From Ramazzottius varieornatus (taxonomy: Eukaryota; Tardigrada; Eutardigrada; Parachela; Ramazzottiidae): 64,000 nt of DNA. The notes under the pieces were generated by a model, which saw nothing but the letters and a program-made list of their open reading frames with translations, ran no database searches and had not been told where the DNA came from. This document shows positions 11,192 to 22,121 of the stretch, one piece after another. Made by a program: the position numbers and the translations under genes. The stretch lies in assembly GCA_001949185.1 (NCBI GenBank), contig BDGG01000001.1, positions 6,059,353-6,123,352 of the forward strand, given 5' to 3'. Each line of letters begins with the position of its first letter. The stretch's first letter is position 1.

Positions 11192-11473
11192 CCACCTTTC
11201 ACGGCCCTGTGGTCACTGAAAGACACTAACTTACTCTACTCGTACAGACTTTGCCAATAGCACATGTGAGAGACCCATCTATTTTTCATATCCGGCAAGC
11301 TACCTTTCAAGGAACGCACTTTCGTTTGAAACGGGAAGTTATCGGTGGTCGCATCTTGCACTTTCTGCTTATACGCCACAACCGTTGAGTAATCTCCCAT
11401 CAAGCCGGTGGGCGAAACCTGGTCCTTGCGAGGGAACACATGCCTTACTGCTGGCTACCGACGAGTTCGCACT

Positions 11474-12162
11474 TTAAGCGGCAGGATTGTACAGTACATC
11501 ACCGCTGAACAAGATCCGCCTGAAGCTGACGACCCCGTGAGATGGTTGCAGGCCTCTCGACCTATCGATGTGGGTCGGTACTACTTCAGTTAATTTTCCG
11601 CTTTCCAAGCGAATTAACACATGATATGGGCACAAGACTTCGGTAACCCAGTCGTGGACTGGCATGAGCAGATCGAGAAAGTCCGCATCGCATCCTCGAT
11701 TTCGAACTTAATTCCGCCGTTCATTAGTCTCAAATTATCCGGTTGAGGTTGCGGCCCCGAGCCGCTACTCCCGTACGCAATGCCGCACTTTTCACGAGCT
11801 TCACACCTGCGTACTAACTTAGGCAACTGTCCGAGAAGAAAATCGCGTAAAACGATCCCAACATGCATGATGAACGCCATACCAACAGGCAACGAAAGCG
11901 ATATGTTACTTCCTGCCGTGGCCGGCTTTCGTCGCCTTTAGCCTGTACACTCATTAGAGACGTCTTTGCCTCCTTATGGGAACGAGATTTGGTCATCCAT
12001 AGCGATGTCTGGAACCAAACTAGTTTTCGACTGTATATTGTTGACCTCCAACAAGTACAAGGTAACAGTATGCCAGCGGAATACCACTCCATACCGTGCC
12101 ATTATGTAGTGCTGCAGCCCCCTACCTCATCCGTCCGTCTTGGAATCTCATCCCGTTCGTGA
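11474..12162 (-). mobile_element. Possible decayed retrotransposon pol C-terminus
   Basis: A minus-strand frame at 11474-11665 contains CPYHVLIRLESGKLTEVVPT followed by HIDRSR. This resembles the segment after the integrase core of gypsy-type LTR elements (GPYxVLxRL...VVHVDRL). Adjacent minus frames (11614-11892, 11814-12092) are open but show no clear integrase or RT motif. No LTRs are seen. The call rests on one short similarity judged by eye. Confidence 0.25.
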
Positions 12163-12303
12163 AAGAAAGAGCGGTCGTTCACTACAGTTCAATCAGCGGA
12201 CACGTTTTCATGCGTTTCTTTTCATCATTTTTCTCGGTAATTGCAGCAGACTAGTGAGACTTGCGCACTTCGTTCCGCATGATATGACCTAGGATTTCAA
12301 AGG

Positions 12304-12442
12304 TGCTGTAATGCTTCGTGAAACTCACGCGGTACGTCAGCATACTTGAACCCCCGTCAGAAAATCATACCTCACCAACGCCCTAAGGGATGCTGCGCGA
12401 GTATAAAGACGTAGCGCGTGAGATCCATGAAGCATTACAGTA
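12304..12442. mobile_element. MITE-A copy 2
   Basis: The inverted ends are TGCTGTAATGCTTC.TGAA and TCCATGAAGCATTACAGTA. The interior core matches the other copies (TTGAACCCCCGTC, CACCAACGCCCTAAGGGATG). Length is 139 bp. Confidence 0.85.
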
Positions 12443-12581
12443 CTATGATAAATCCTAATGCAATTCTAATGCGGGTTCCACATGCGCGAAATCGTCAGCC
12501 ATTCCGTATAAGGTCAAACGCGCCGAAGCAGCATCAGTCACCGGTGTAATGTCCTTTACTGTATGGTCTGGATAGTCCACA

Positions 12582-13127
12582 GTGGTTCTCTATGGCTGGT
12601 TATCAGCTGAGGTCTGTTACAGCAAAGTTGGCGGTGTTTCGCAAAATAACTTCATCTCCTTCTTACTGCTTCATCTAACTACGTACTTGGTTTTAACCGA
12701 TAGCACGTTCAATTTGACACCTGAGAACACTATAGATAAGCACAGGAACGCGCTCAGCGATTTCTTATATCGTGGAAACAAAGTCGTACTTCGCAAGAAC
12801 TGGGGTCGTGCCCCTTCTTTGCATCCACCTCGCATGCATGAAAAACTTAACTGCATATTACCTCTTTTGTTATTGTTTGGACAACATGACATCAAAACGT
12901 TAACTAAACCATGCTTCAACGCATTGGCATCTTTTCTAGACACTGAGGATTCACATCTTGGTACAACAGCTGAAGAGATGATAGCGTCACTAAAACGCTT
13001 CCGAGGACTATTCAAATGGCGACTCTTCGACGCACAGTGGAATTTATCCCACATAGCTGATATCGAAAAAAAGGTCAAAACCTACAGCATAACTGTATGC
13101 AGACACCTTCCGAAAACAGTACTGTAA
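12582..13127 (+). CDS. Unassigned ORF between two MITE-A copies
   Basis: A 181-codon frame lies between MITE-A copies 2 and 3, and its stop codon (CTGTAA) is supplied by the start of copy 3. The first ATG-like start is uncertain; the frame opens in hydrophobic residues (FISFLLLHLTTYLVL). The rest is basic with RFRGLFKWRLFDAQW and no family I recognise. The antisense strand is also open over 12671-13078, which lowers confidence that either is a gene. It could be part of a composite mobile unit or chance. Confidence 0.25.
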   Translation: MVLYGWLSAEVCYSKVGGVSQNNFISFLLLHLTTYLVLTDSTFNLTPENTIDKHRNALSDFLYRGNKVVLRKNWGRAPSLHPPRMHEKLNCILPLLLLFGQHDIKTLTKPCFNALASFLDTEDSHLGTTAEEMIASLKRFRGLFKWRLFDAQWNLSHIADIEKKVKTYSITVCRHLPKTVL

Positions 13128-13265
13128 TGCTTCATGAACTTCGCGAAACACGTCATCGCACGCGTACAGTTGAACCCCGGTCCGAAAATTTTGCCGTACC
13201 AACACCCTCAGGGATGTTTCACGCGTATGATGACGTGTTTCGCGAAGTCATGAAGCATTACAGTA
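13120..13265. mobile_element. MITE-A copy 3, best-preserved
   Basis: Near-perfect inverted arms of about 47 bp start TACTGTAATGCTTCATGA at 13120 and end TCATGAAGCATTACAGTA at 13265. TA occurs at both ends, consistent with a TA target site. The core reads TTGAACCCCGGTCCG and CCAACACCCTCAGGGATG. The total is 146 bp with no coding capacity. This copy defines the family. Confidence 0.9.
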
Positions 13266-13681
13266 AAACAAACGATTACAGCTGAGTGCAACGTGGACTG
13301 ACTCGGCCATCGTGACGGCTGGTTCGGCGATTTTTGGAGCTTTGGGAAGAAACATTTCCAGTAACGTCAGGACTTCTAACCTGCTACGTACTGCAAAGTT
13401 CACATAGCACACGTAACGTTCGATCTATTTTGAAAATTTTCTGGGATTCTGCGCACTACGGGCTTGAAGATAACGCTTTTTTGAAAGAGAAAATATACCG
13501 GGAACATGGGAACATCGGCAGTTTTGAGTCCGTCTTTCCAGCAGTACCACTCGAAACATCTTTTTCTTACTTTGGATAGATAAACCAAAATTTTTTGAAT
13601 AGGAATAAACCAAAAACAGATTGGTGTGACAACTTCAGATGTCCTAGTTGTCTCACAGTTGTCCTAGTTCTTGATCTAGAA

Positions 13682-14603
13682 CTAATCGTTCAGGACATGG
13701 ATTAGCTTCATTGAACTTTTGGATCCGCTTCCCGTCCTGGCCTTCAAAGTCATCGATCGGTGTCGACTTTCAAAATTCGTCTGGATCAAGTCGTCGTTTT
13801 TGGAACATACCACCACTTTTGCAAAGACAGTTTCTTGAATGGTCAGGTCTTGTTCCAAAAATGTTGATGGTTCCACCGAATATCTCCGTGAATCCTCTGT
13901 TGAAATCTGTTTTGGATTTTGTCCGATAACGTGCGCTGCCATTGTTTTCCGGGTGGAGATCTGGGCAAAGTTTTAGAAATCTGCTCTTGCATTTTGCGAG
14001 CTGCATTAGTTCGATCGCAAAGCAACCCCAGGCGAAGGTATTTCATTAAGGTGTGATTATTGTCACCGCCCGAACCGCGCAAAAAGCTATTAACACCGCC
14101 TTCTCTCTGAATTTGAGTAATCAATTCCACACCGCCTTCGATCAACCGTCCCCGGATTTTATTGTCGTTTTGGGGATTCGACAAGGAGGAGGAACGCAAA
14201 ATGCAGCAACACAGAAACATTAGATCAGCCAAATCTCAGAGTTCCTGAGCTTTGGATCGGCCTTTCCGGCCATGAGTTGGCCGGTTAGGGATGCTACCGT
14301 GACTGTTGCTGATGCTATAGACTGGTCCCCCGTAATAACTATTCCTGCTTTTCTGTTAGTAAGTCCGTTTCTTCCTCTTTTACCAGGGAATGAACTACAC
14401 TTCTCGCTCTCCATTAAGGTGTGTTGCGGCTGAGCCTCATCATCGCAGAATATGGTGTTCGCGGACGACTCGCCTCGCAAAAGCTCGGTCATGTACGAGT
14501 AGTTACCACTGCGCCATTCAGGCCTGTCGAATGGCGCAGTGGTATTACGTCCTTTGTCGTCTTTCATGACAATGGACTGATGTGTGGCAGTGCACGTAAT
14601 CAA
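13682..14603 (-). other. Cluster of open minus-strand frames, unassigned
   Basis: Three overlapping minus frames (13682-13942 with 13770-14006, 13843-14232, 14220-14603) read as plausible soluble protein, for example GGVNSFLRGSGGDNNHTLMK. I see no start, splice pattern or family motif that joins them. A perfect hairpin lies inside the last one. It could be a decayed gene or chance. Confidence 0.2.
14504..14544. repeat. Perfect 16-bp hairpin
   Basis: TACCACTGCGCCATTC is followed after a 9-bp loop by its exact reverse complement. Confidence 0.85.
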
Positions 14604-14900
14604 CCTCAGAAGTTTAGGTTGCCAAAGTCATTGCATGGACACAAACCTGAAAGTCTGTTGCACTCGGAGGAGACATAAAAATACCCTTCGAGACATGAAA
14701 TCTTTCGATTGTCATGCACTAGCGCATCTCTAAAACTTCCCGCCACAAATAAATATAGAAAATTTAAATGTTTTATCATTGACAACGTGCTTTGCTTTTA
14801 GAACTCCCCAACGATTTAATGTTCTCCGATCGATCGCCGCCATGGATCTCCCAACATACTTCTCCTTGCCTTCGATTCTGAATTTGTGGCTGCTGTCGGA

Positions 14901-15050
14901 GGTCCATGAGAACAAAGAATATTGTGAATGAGAACAAGAATATTGTGGAAAGAATATTGTGAATGAGAACAAGAATATTGTGGAAAGAATATTGTGAATG
15001 AGAACAAGAATATTGTGAAAAGAATATTGTGAATGGTCCATGAGAACAAA
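14901..15050. repeat. 35-bp AATATTGTG minisatellite flanked by a 17-bp direct repeat
   Basis: About 3.5 units of a 35-bp repeat (AGAATATTGTGAATGAGAAC + AAGAATATTGTGGAA) lie between two copies of GGTCCATGAGAACAAAG at 14901-14917 and 15034-15050. The repeats are almost identical, suggesting recent slippage or unequal exchange. Confidence 0.85.
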
Positions 15051-15297
15051 GATCATACGTTTCCATTTTCCAGTTTTGACAGGCTTACTTAGACTGTAAA
15101 TATTCGATGCTATCGCGCAGCACTAGCGTAAATGTAGCTCGACCTACGGTAGCTCAGCTTGACTCGACTGGCCACGCAAGTCATTGCACACGTGAAGTAC
15201 TGTACAGCCCCGGTCCGACCTCACTGCCTGCACAACCCCCTCCGGGAGTGCTTCATCACGTACGTGTACGTATTGCACGATAGCATCGAATACTTAC

Positions 15298-15360
15298 AGT
15301 ACGAGGAGCAAGGTCTTACTTTGCTCAGCGTACAGCTTTGCTTATGTACGTCACGTGTAG
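15298..15360. repeat. Inverted partner of 16384-16445
   Basis: About 62 bp (GAGGAGCAAG.TCTTACTTTG, CTCAGCGTACA) recurs in reverse complement at 16384-16445, enclosing the foldback element at 15374-15977. A smaller inverted pair (CGATGCTATCG at about 15104, CGATAGCATCG at about 15279) lies just upstream. The nested symmetry suggests a foldback-type mobile unit. Confidence 0.6.
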
Positions 15361-15373
15361 GTCACAAAGCCTA

Positions 15374-15977
15374 ACGAGGGGATTTCGCTATCGCTCCAGT
15401 CTTGTTTCACAAACTGAAACGGCAGGAAGGTAGAGGAGAGTTTTCTTTATCGACTAGGAAAGACTAGGCTGGCAGAAAAAATCCCGGAATACACAGCAAG
15501 AAGCGGAAGTGACGTCAGAATCTGGGCGGAACATGGGTATCAGCACAGTTCACTTCAGCATCAGTCAAGTGGTTTGAATGTCTGCAGGTTGATTCGCTAT
15601 TTGATTGATCTGTAACACTATAATATAAGTCAAAAATCAGCTGATCATTACAATTTTGACTGTTTTGTCAAACTTCGCCCTTTTTCTCGTCAGCGCTCCT
15701 CCAGTCATCGCAGACATGGATTCTTGTGTGGACCTTATCACTAAGTCTACCGCACCTTTGATAAGTTCCTTCAGCAGCTTGCCCTGGTCACTTGGAAAGT
15801 CGTTCGGTTGAAAAGCCTCTTTACAGTCCATCCCAAAGCTTCAGGATGTTCAAGGGGTTGTTTCAGGATTTTTCTGCCAGCCTAGTCTATCCCAGTCGAC
15901 AGAGAAAACTCTGCTCTACCTTCTTGTCGTTTCAGTTTGGGAAACAAGACTGAAGCGATGCCAAAATCTCCTCATAA
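15374..15977. mobile_element. Foldback element with about 114-bp inverted arms
   Basis: The left arm 15374-15487 and right arm 15864-15977 are reverse complements at roughly 85% by eye (CAGTCTTGTTTC, AACTGAAACG, AAGGTAGAG, GACTAGGCTGGCAGAAAAA). The 376-bp centre carries a short minus ORF (15637-15831) ending with a basic stretch (ALTRKRAKFDKTVK). The family is not known to me. Confidence 0.65.
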
Positions 15978-16445
15978 GAATATAACCGATCGGCGTACAG
16001 CATTTCTGTCTCTTTCGTTCCGCCGTTGCCTCTGTTGTGGTTGTATCAAGCCAGCGTTGTACGACGGCGTACGTTTCTGTGCCGACAAGCACGGCGCACA
16101 GACAACGTTGCCAACAATTTAGGCAAGTGACACTGAGAGAAAGATCTCGGAAGAACTTGCCAGACGGCCGTGTGGGTTAGCAGTTTGCAACAGTATGGAA
16201 AGCTCTTCCGCGCATCAGTCCAAACATTGCGAGCACGTATCAGTCAGAGCGATCAAACGATTGCATACGAGCTCTTCTACGTCACCCTACACAGGCATCA
16301 GGCGTGCTTATACGTCACGTTTTGAACAGCCAGTCAAAAACTGAGCCTAAAACAAGCGTCTATACCTAAGAAGCCTGCACATGGCTCGTGACGTATGGTG
16401 AGCAAAGTTGTACGCTGAGCAAAGTAAGAGCTTGCTCCTCGCACT

Positions 16446-19400
16446 GTATGTGATTTCGCTGTACTTTCAGCACGAGGCCGAAGAGGAGAATTACGAACAC
16501 GTGGCGGTGGTTTTGTTGGAAGATGTCGGTGAGGAGGCGTTGGTAAGGGTAGGAGTAAATACATTCGACGACAAGGATTCGGACCCATTCCAAGCCCAAG
16601 TGCTCCAACCATGTCGGCCACCCACATGGGATAGAGAAAAACCAGGTCTCGGGACAAGGATCAAGAAGTACAGGAGATACTTTTGGGTCAACGGATTAGA
16701 ATGGACTTGCAAAACTCTGACAATAAAACGTCACCGAGAAATCTGAGACTTAGTAGTTTGCGCTGTGTGACTGCGGCGGATAGAGTTCGCGGACAGGCCG
16801 TATGTGCGGTCCAAGAAACGTACGAGCACAGAATGAAATCCATCGCTAAGGTGATGGCGGCAAAAAACGCACTTTTACAGTTTTCCCTATCGCTTTCGGT
16901 TCGGCTTCACGAGCGTATAGAGAGTCATCGAAGGTGGCACGATTTTTGTCGCTCGTTGCCTGCAAACACCTCGAACAGTATCAATATTTTTTGAGGAAGG
17001 CTCCGCACACATCCTTTCACCACCATAGTCTCCTAATACCACCTTTCAATTCCAAATCATCACCACCGTTAACTTCGTTCACCACTTTTTAACTAAGGGC
17101 CACCACCAACGACTTCGAGCACCACTTTTTACCAGATTGGCTTCTATTGCTGAGTCTCAGAGAAGACAGTTCACGCTTCTACCATGATACAGGTGGCAAG
17201 AAGTGTTTACCAGCAGCAGGATCTTTAGATCGTGAGTTCTTCCTGATCTCTGAACTTGCCAGAACACCGCTAACTCTTTCGTAATAGAAGCCGGGCTTTG
17301 ATATCCTGCTCTGGTACCAGGTCTCCCCCGACAGCGCGACAGATTCTCGATCATTTTATAATTAAAACGATCCAAGAGCCACTTCCGCATTTCTTTGCTT
17401 GAGAAAGACCAAATGTCTTGAAAATAGCTACGAGGTAAAGGACATGGAGTTTTCCAGTGGAAACTTCGGACATGGAAATTTCCAAACTGCGGTGTAGGGT
17501 GGCACCACAGTATCTGACTGTTTTGTCAAGTGACGTCTTATAGACTGGAATGTGCAACCGCAGCTAAGATCTGTGGTACGGTAACGAATAGTCGGTGCAA
17601 TGTAAACAATCTAACAAACTTCTTCGCGGCAGCATGCTGGCTGATTCCTTCTTCCTTCGTAGCCTTGATGGCAGTTTCCAACATCAGCTCCTTATGAACC
17701 TAAGCAGCGGTTTTGAGCTTACTTTGATCCTTACTTGTCGTAGCCATCATCGATAACATGGAGAGACTAACGAGATAATCATTTGTGAAATTTAGCCTTG
17801 CTGCACGGAATCGACATGCTCTACATGCGTCAGAAATGCATCAGAGGCTTTGTAGAGCATCCATATATCACTTATGTTATCTTAGGAGTTGACCAGAACG
17901 GAGGTGTGACGTCTTGGCGTAAGTCTGCGTAAAAGACTACACAAGCGCCTCTTCAGGCCTACGTTTTATTTCTTGTCCAGGCTCTTTAACATTGGATTTT
18001 GTCCTGTCTCCTGGAGACCTTCCTTTCTCACCTTTGCACCGTCAAATGACTCGAAAGACGGCTTGGCTGTGATCAGAAAGACTTTCTCTATTGACTGACT
18101 TACCGTACGACGCAATCTGACCAGCAGCTACGTCAAAACAACCTGGAAATTTTCATGTCTGAAATTCTCACTGGAAAATTCCATTTCCTTTACGTCGTAT
18201 TGACACCGCATTCACCGCACAAAAGTCTAAGGCCACCGCCTTTGATAAACAGCAGTGTAATGGTGTGAAACCGCTTTACAGAATAACTTCCTAATACTAA
18301 TCAACTATCACCATCTCGAGAAATATTTTAAAAGTTTTAAAACTGGTAACTAACTTAACTTGGTACCGAGCTTGACGATGTAGCATAAGTTAGAGGCCAG
18401 TATTTTCCCCGGTAAAACCCACGCGATTCAGTTGCGCACTGCTGTGTCCAAGCAGAGCGACTCTGTGGCTGATCATGTAGTTTGTTTTGTTTCGTGGCTG
18501 ATCTTTGAGGCAGTTCGGTCGTACGCGCTGACAAAGCGCATGTCAAACAGAGAACGGATGGAGGCGGGGCATCAGTCATACAGCTGGAAAGTTTCCTCGC
18601 TTGAATCAATTGAGCCTGGCTTGATTCAACACTTCTGTTTCGGGCAAGCGGCCATTTTGAGTTTTGCTCCATGGAATGTTTTGCTTTTCCTACGAAACCG
18701 ATCGCTGTCTCGATTAACTTCCATAAGCTGTGTGTTGTGTGTGAGAACTGTTCTTGGCGAGGTGACGAGACTTTGCTCTGGAGCTGAGAATGCCCTGTCT
18801 GACAGATGGGTATGATAAGAACCGGAGGAGGAATGGAGTCTAACTACCGTTGTAGTAATCTCGTTTGTTCCCGTCGCCTCGCGTGTCTTCGCCCGAGCTC
18901 GGTTCATCCACCTCAGGGTAAAGATCTTGCTTTCTTAAGGCTAGAGGCTTAGGACTTGTTTGACTAGGAGCCGAAAAATTTGCAGACTATGCCGTTTGGA
19001 GTCGTATGCAGGCTTACTTATGCTGATTATGATAACCGTTGACTGATTACTTTTATTCCTACCGCATTTTTGCTATCAGAAGTACCACGGTTACTCCTGA
19101 AACGGACAAGGGTCTCATGAACCATTACCAACCACGATGGAGAGCCAATCTGACGAGCGAGCTCGTGGTTCCATCAAGTAAGCAGTCTGACGCATAGCGT
19201 CAATCAGCTTTGTTGTTCGAGCTCGACATGATGCGTCAGGATACAAGATCTCCAGTTTTTCATATGCATGGCTCCCCCTAATCTTCGTCTATCTTTTCGT
19301 GGAGTTTCAGACTCGTCATGCTGTAGTGTTTTGACGAGGCATAGCGCGGTCGCATTTCGGTGAAATTAAATTTTTTAATAGAAATGATGTTTTCGTCTCT

Positions 19401-20224
19401 GCTCCAGATAGGAAAAACAGACAAATCTGTGCTCGAATTAAGCCTGTTTTTTTGCTCGAAAGGATAGCCAATTCAGCGTTCTTCTGCTATAGAATAAACA
19501 CTAATCCTTGTTCCAAAACTGCATGTTTTCGGACACGGAAAAATCTGCTCTTGACGGAATGAAAAAGTGTTATCTGTGTGTCTTTCCTTCGAATTTTTAG
19601 CCCATCTGATGTTTAAAAACATGATTTTTTAGATCCGGGATCCTGTGGACAGAAGATACAGATAGAGCCGATATTTCCCACGGTAGCCACGAAACCAGAC
19701 TTACCATAACTGCCCATATAGCTCAGTTTTGTATCGACCACTGTTACTACTGACACCGCAAGCTCTCTTCTCGTATATTCCATGAAGTCAGCTAACGTTT
19801 CGTGTTTCTTTTAGTCGATAAAAGATTGACACCATTTCGAGAAACTTTGTTTTTGTCGTCCGTCCTATATTTTTCCACGATTCTACTGAATTTGTTGTAT
19901 CATTCGATCAACGCGCGGTACAATGACACAGCATAGTTTTTCAGCTAGCTAAACTACAGTCGAACAACTTCCAACGGGTAGTTTGAATTCCAAGGCGTTA
20001 ACGAGTGAGATACGAATTTTTTGCGAAGTAAGAAGGAGCGAAAAGTTCGCTCCGAAGCAGCTTTCTGCATGTACCTTCCCCAGTATCCGGCCGAGCTCAG
20101 ACTTCCCTGAAAAAATTTTTACGGTGCAAGTTATTTTCGAAAGGTAGCAAAAGGAGTGCTTAATCAAAGAGAAATAGTAGTGAGGATGAACACACACTCA
20201 TTTGAGAGAGCCGTGAAGATTACA
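16446..20224. other. Long stretch without a supported gene
   Basis: The frames here are short and mutually antisense. The longest (plus 16408-16746, acidic N-terminal part HEAEEENYEHVAVVLLEDV; plus 18432-18815; minus 18355-18907) show no family motif or splice logic that I can defend. The 18430-18900 part is relatively CpG-rich and could be regulatory. Confidence 0.4.
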
Positions 20225-20258
20225 AGGTGGTAGTCACTTGGCGTGATCACCCTGTACA
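20225..20258. repeat. Solitary mariner-like terminal motif
   Basis: AGGTGGTAGTCACTTGGCGT resembles the terminal repeat of the mariner relic at 4842-4865 (GGTGATAGCGACTTGGCGTG). No partner end or transposase is found nearby. Confidence 0.4.
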
Positions 20259-20728
20259 TCATGTAAATCCGAAGAGAACAATGGCAACTAACTAGGTTTG
20301 GGACGCACTTTGCGCTACTGAATTCTAGAAAGTGAAGCTGTGAACAAGATCAGTACGTGATCTAGTACAAACAACTGTAAAGTCTATGAGTACAGGCTAG
20401 TAGGAATCAACAGGAGAATCCATTCACCTGTCGAAAGCCGGATCCAGCTAGGCCGAAGTCCGACGCCTGTTGCCTTCCTCACCAGTCAGCACGCTGTCGA
20501 TGCATGGCTAATGGCAATGAGGACTTTTCCATGTAAGCATACGCCTCTGGTTGGGCGCAGCCGCATGACGTAGCGATGTAGAACAGGGCCTAGGTCGTTT
20601 CTGCAGCTTGAAGTGGGAATCCAGTCGCCGTCATAGGCCAGCATACTACCCGACGAGCCATTCATTATTCCTTACGACAGGCCGTGAAACTCCGTTGATT
20701 GTATTGATCTTGAAAGTGGATTACGAAG

Positions 20729-20778
20729 TTTCGCTTTCAAGATAAGCAGCCCTCGAGTAGCTTATCTTGAAAGCGAAA
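20729..20778. repeat. Perfect 19-bp hairpin
   Basis: TTTCGCTTTCAAGATAAGC and its exact reverse complement are separated by 12 bp. A third related copy of the arm (TTGATCTTGAAAG) lies just upstream at about 20705. Confidence 0.85.
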
Positions 20779-21199
20779 ACGGATTATTCTCTGCACACTT
20801 GACTCAAAATTTCATTTCTCAGCTAATCTCTGTCTGCACAGTGCTTCACGTTGCGAAATACCGTCTCGCATATGGCTTCCTGATACCTATTAGCGTCGGG
20901 AATATTGGAAGACAGAGATTAGCCAGAGAGAAAACCATGAATTTCAGCGTGGTTAAGAGGCAAAGTGTGCCTATAAACATACCTCGCAAAACTCGCGCAT
21001 TTTCGCTCCTGTTTCCGAGACTTTCGAAAAACGCAATTTTCCTCACTCACGACTAATTTCCGTTGATCAAGCAATATCGAATTTTAAATCAACCGTTCGC
21101 GACATAAACAGCTCGTCGCGAAGAGGACTATCCATTGCAATGTTAACGCTACAGGATACACGCTGGAAGGTGGCTGACTCAGGCTTAGACAGTAGAAAA

Positions 21200-21280
21200 T
21201 CCGTCCAAACTGGGATTCGAACCCAGGTCACATGCTTCCTAGGCAGACTCGGCAAGTGAAGGTAGACAGTGTTACCACAG
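21200..21280 (-). other. tRNA-like fragment (B-box/T-arm), probably a SINE head or tRNA pseudogene
   Basis: On the minus strand CTGGGTTCGAATCCCAG (21210-21226) is a perfect 5-bp T-stem with a consensus B-box. A plausible A-box TGGTAACACTG lies about 45 bp upstream (21267-21277). The flanking 7-nt segments do not pair as an acceptor stem, so this is not called as a tRNA gene. Confidence 0.45.
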
Positions 21281-22121
21281 TTAAGGACCCATCCAGATAC
21301 CCATCTTCTGTTTCTCGATCTTCTTGCCGTGTGACTATCTCTTTTTTGACGATGATCTCCACATCCGTGTCCACCATGACCCCTACAATATTCACGGTCT
21401 CGCCCCGGATGAATCAGAGTTCTCTTCTTGACGGATCTGCGCATCATGGTTCTTCGCCATCCCACCTTCTTTTATATCTTTCGAATCGTTAGCGTTGCCA
21501 TCCTCAGTTTTCTCCACCCACCGTTTTGTACATGTTGCGAGGGATCACCAAGCGGTTCGCCGGCTCGTCTGAAAATTCGCGCACACGGCATATTCCTCTT
21601 CGCTACTTCAACCGAAAATTTTGTTCCACTAACCGTTTCACGCCATGGATCGGTAACATAAAAATTACATACTATAGTAGTTCAGCGGAAGTTGGTCAAC
21701 TCTATCTCAACATCGCCTTGGTGCTGCCATCTCTCGACAGATATATACTGCGCAGTCTCAACGGTAGCTCGTTGTTGAGGGATTAACTAACGCGGATATG
21801 AGGGATTCATGACCTGTGTTGATCAAATGAAATCAATTTCCAACAGGAAACGAGGAACCGTAGGCTTGCGCGCGTACTCTGAGTTGAAGATATACCGGAT
21901 CCTGCCTCTGTAGCTCGAAGCCCAGACATGACTCGCTCTGTATTACTAAATCTATGAATATGCAACAGCGCACGGTTTCGAGTGCGCTGTTGGCACTCGG
22001 TCCCTCATCAGCGCGCGACATGCAATAGTTACATAGTCCAACTACATGTGTTTCACTACACACAAGCGGACAGTTAACACAGGATCTTCAGCAAACTTTG
22101 AATTGCTCGAATCAATCAAAG

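Noticed and set aside
14901-15050. CRISPR-like array
   Set aside because: The 35-bp units are contiguous tandem repeats without unique spacers, in animal DNA.
21200-21280. Functional tRNA gene
   Set aside because: The T-arm is perfect, but no acceptor stem or clear anticodon arm can be formed, so it is listed only as tRNA-like.
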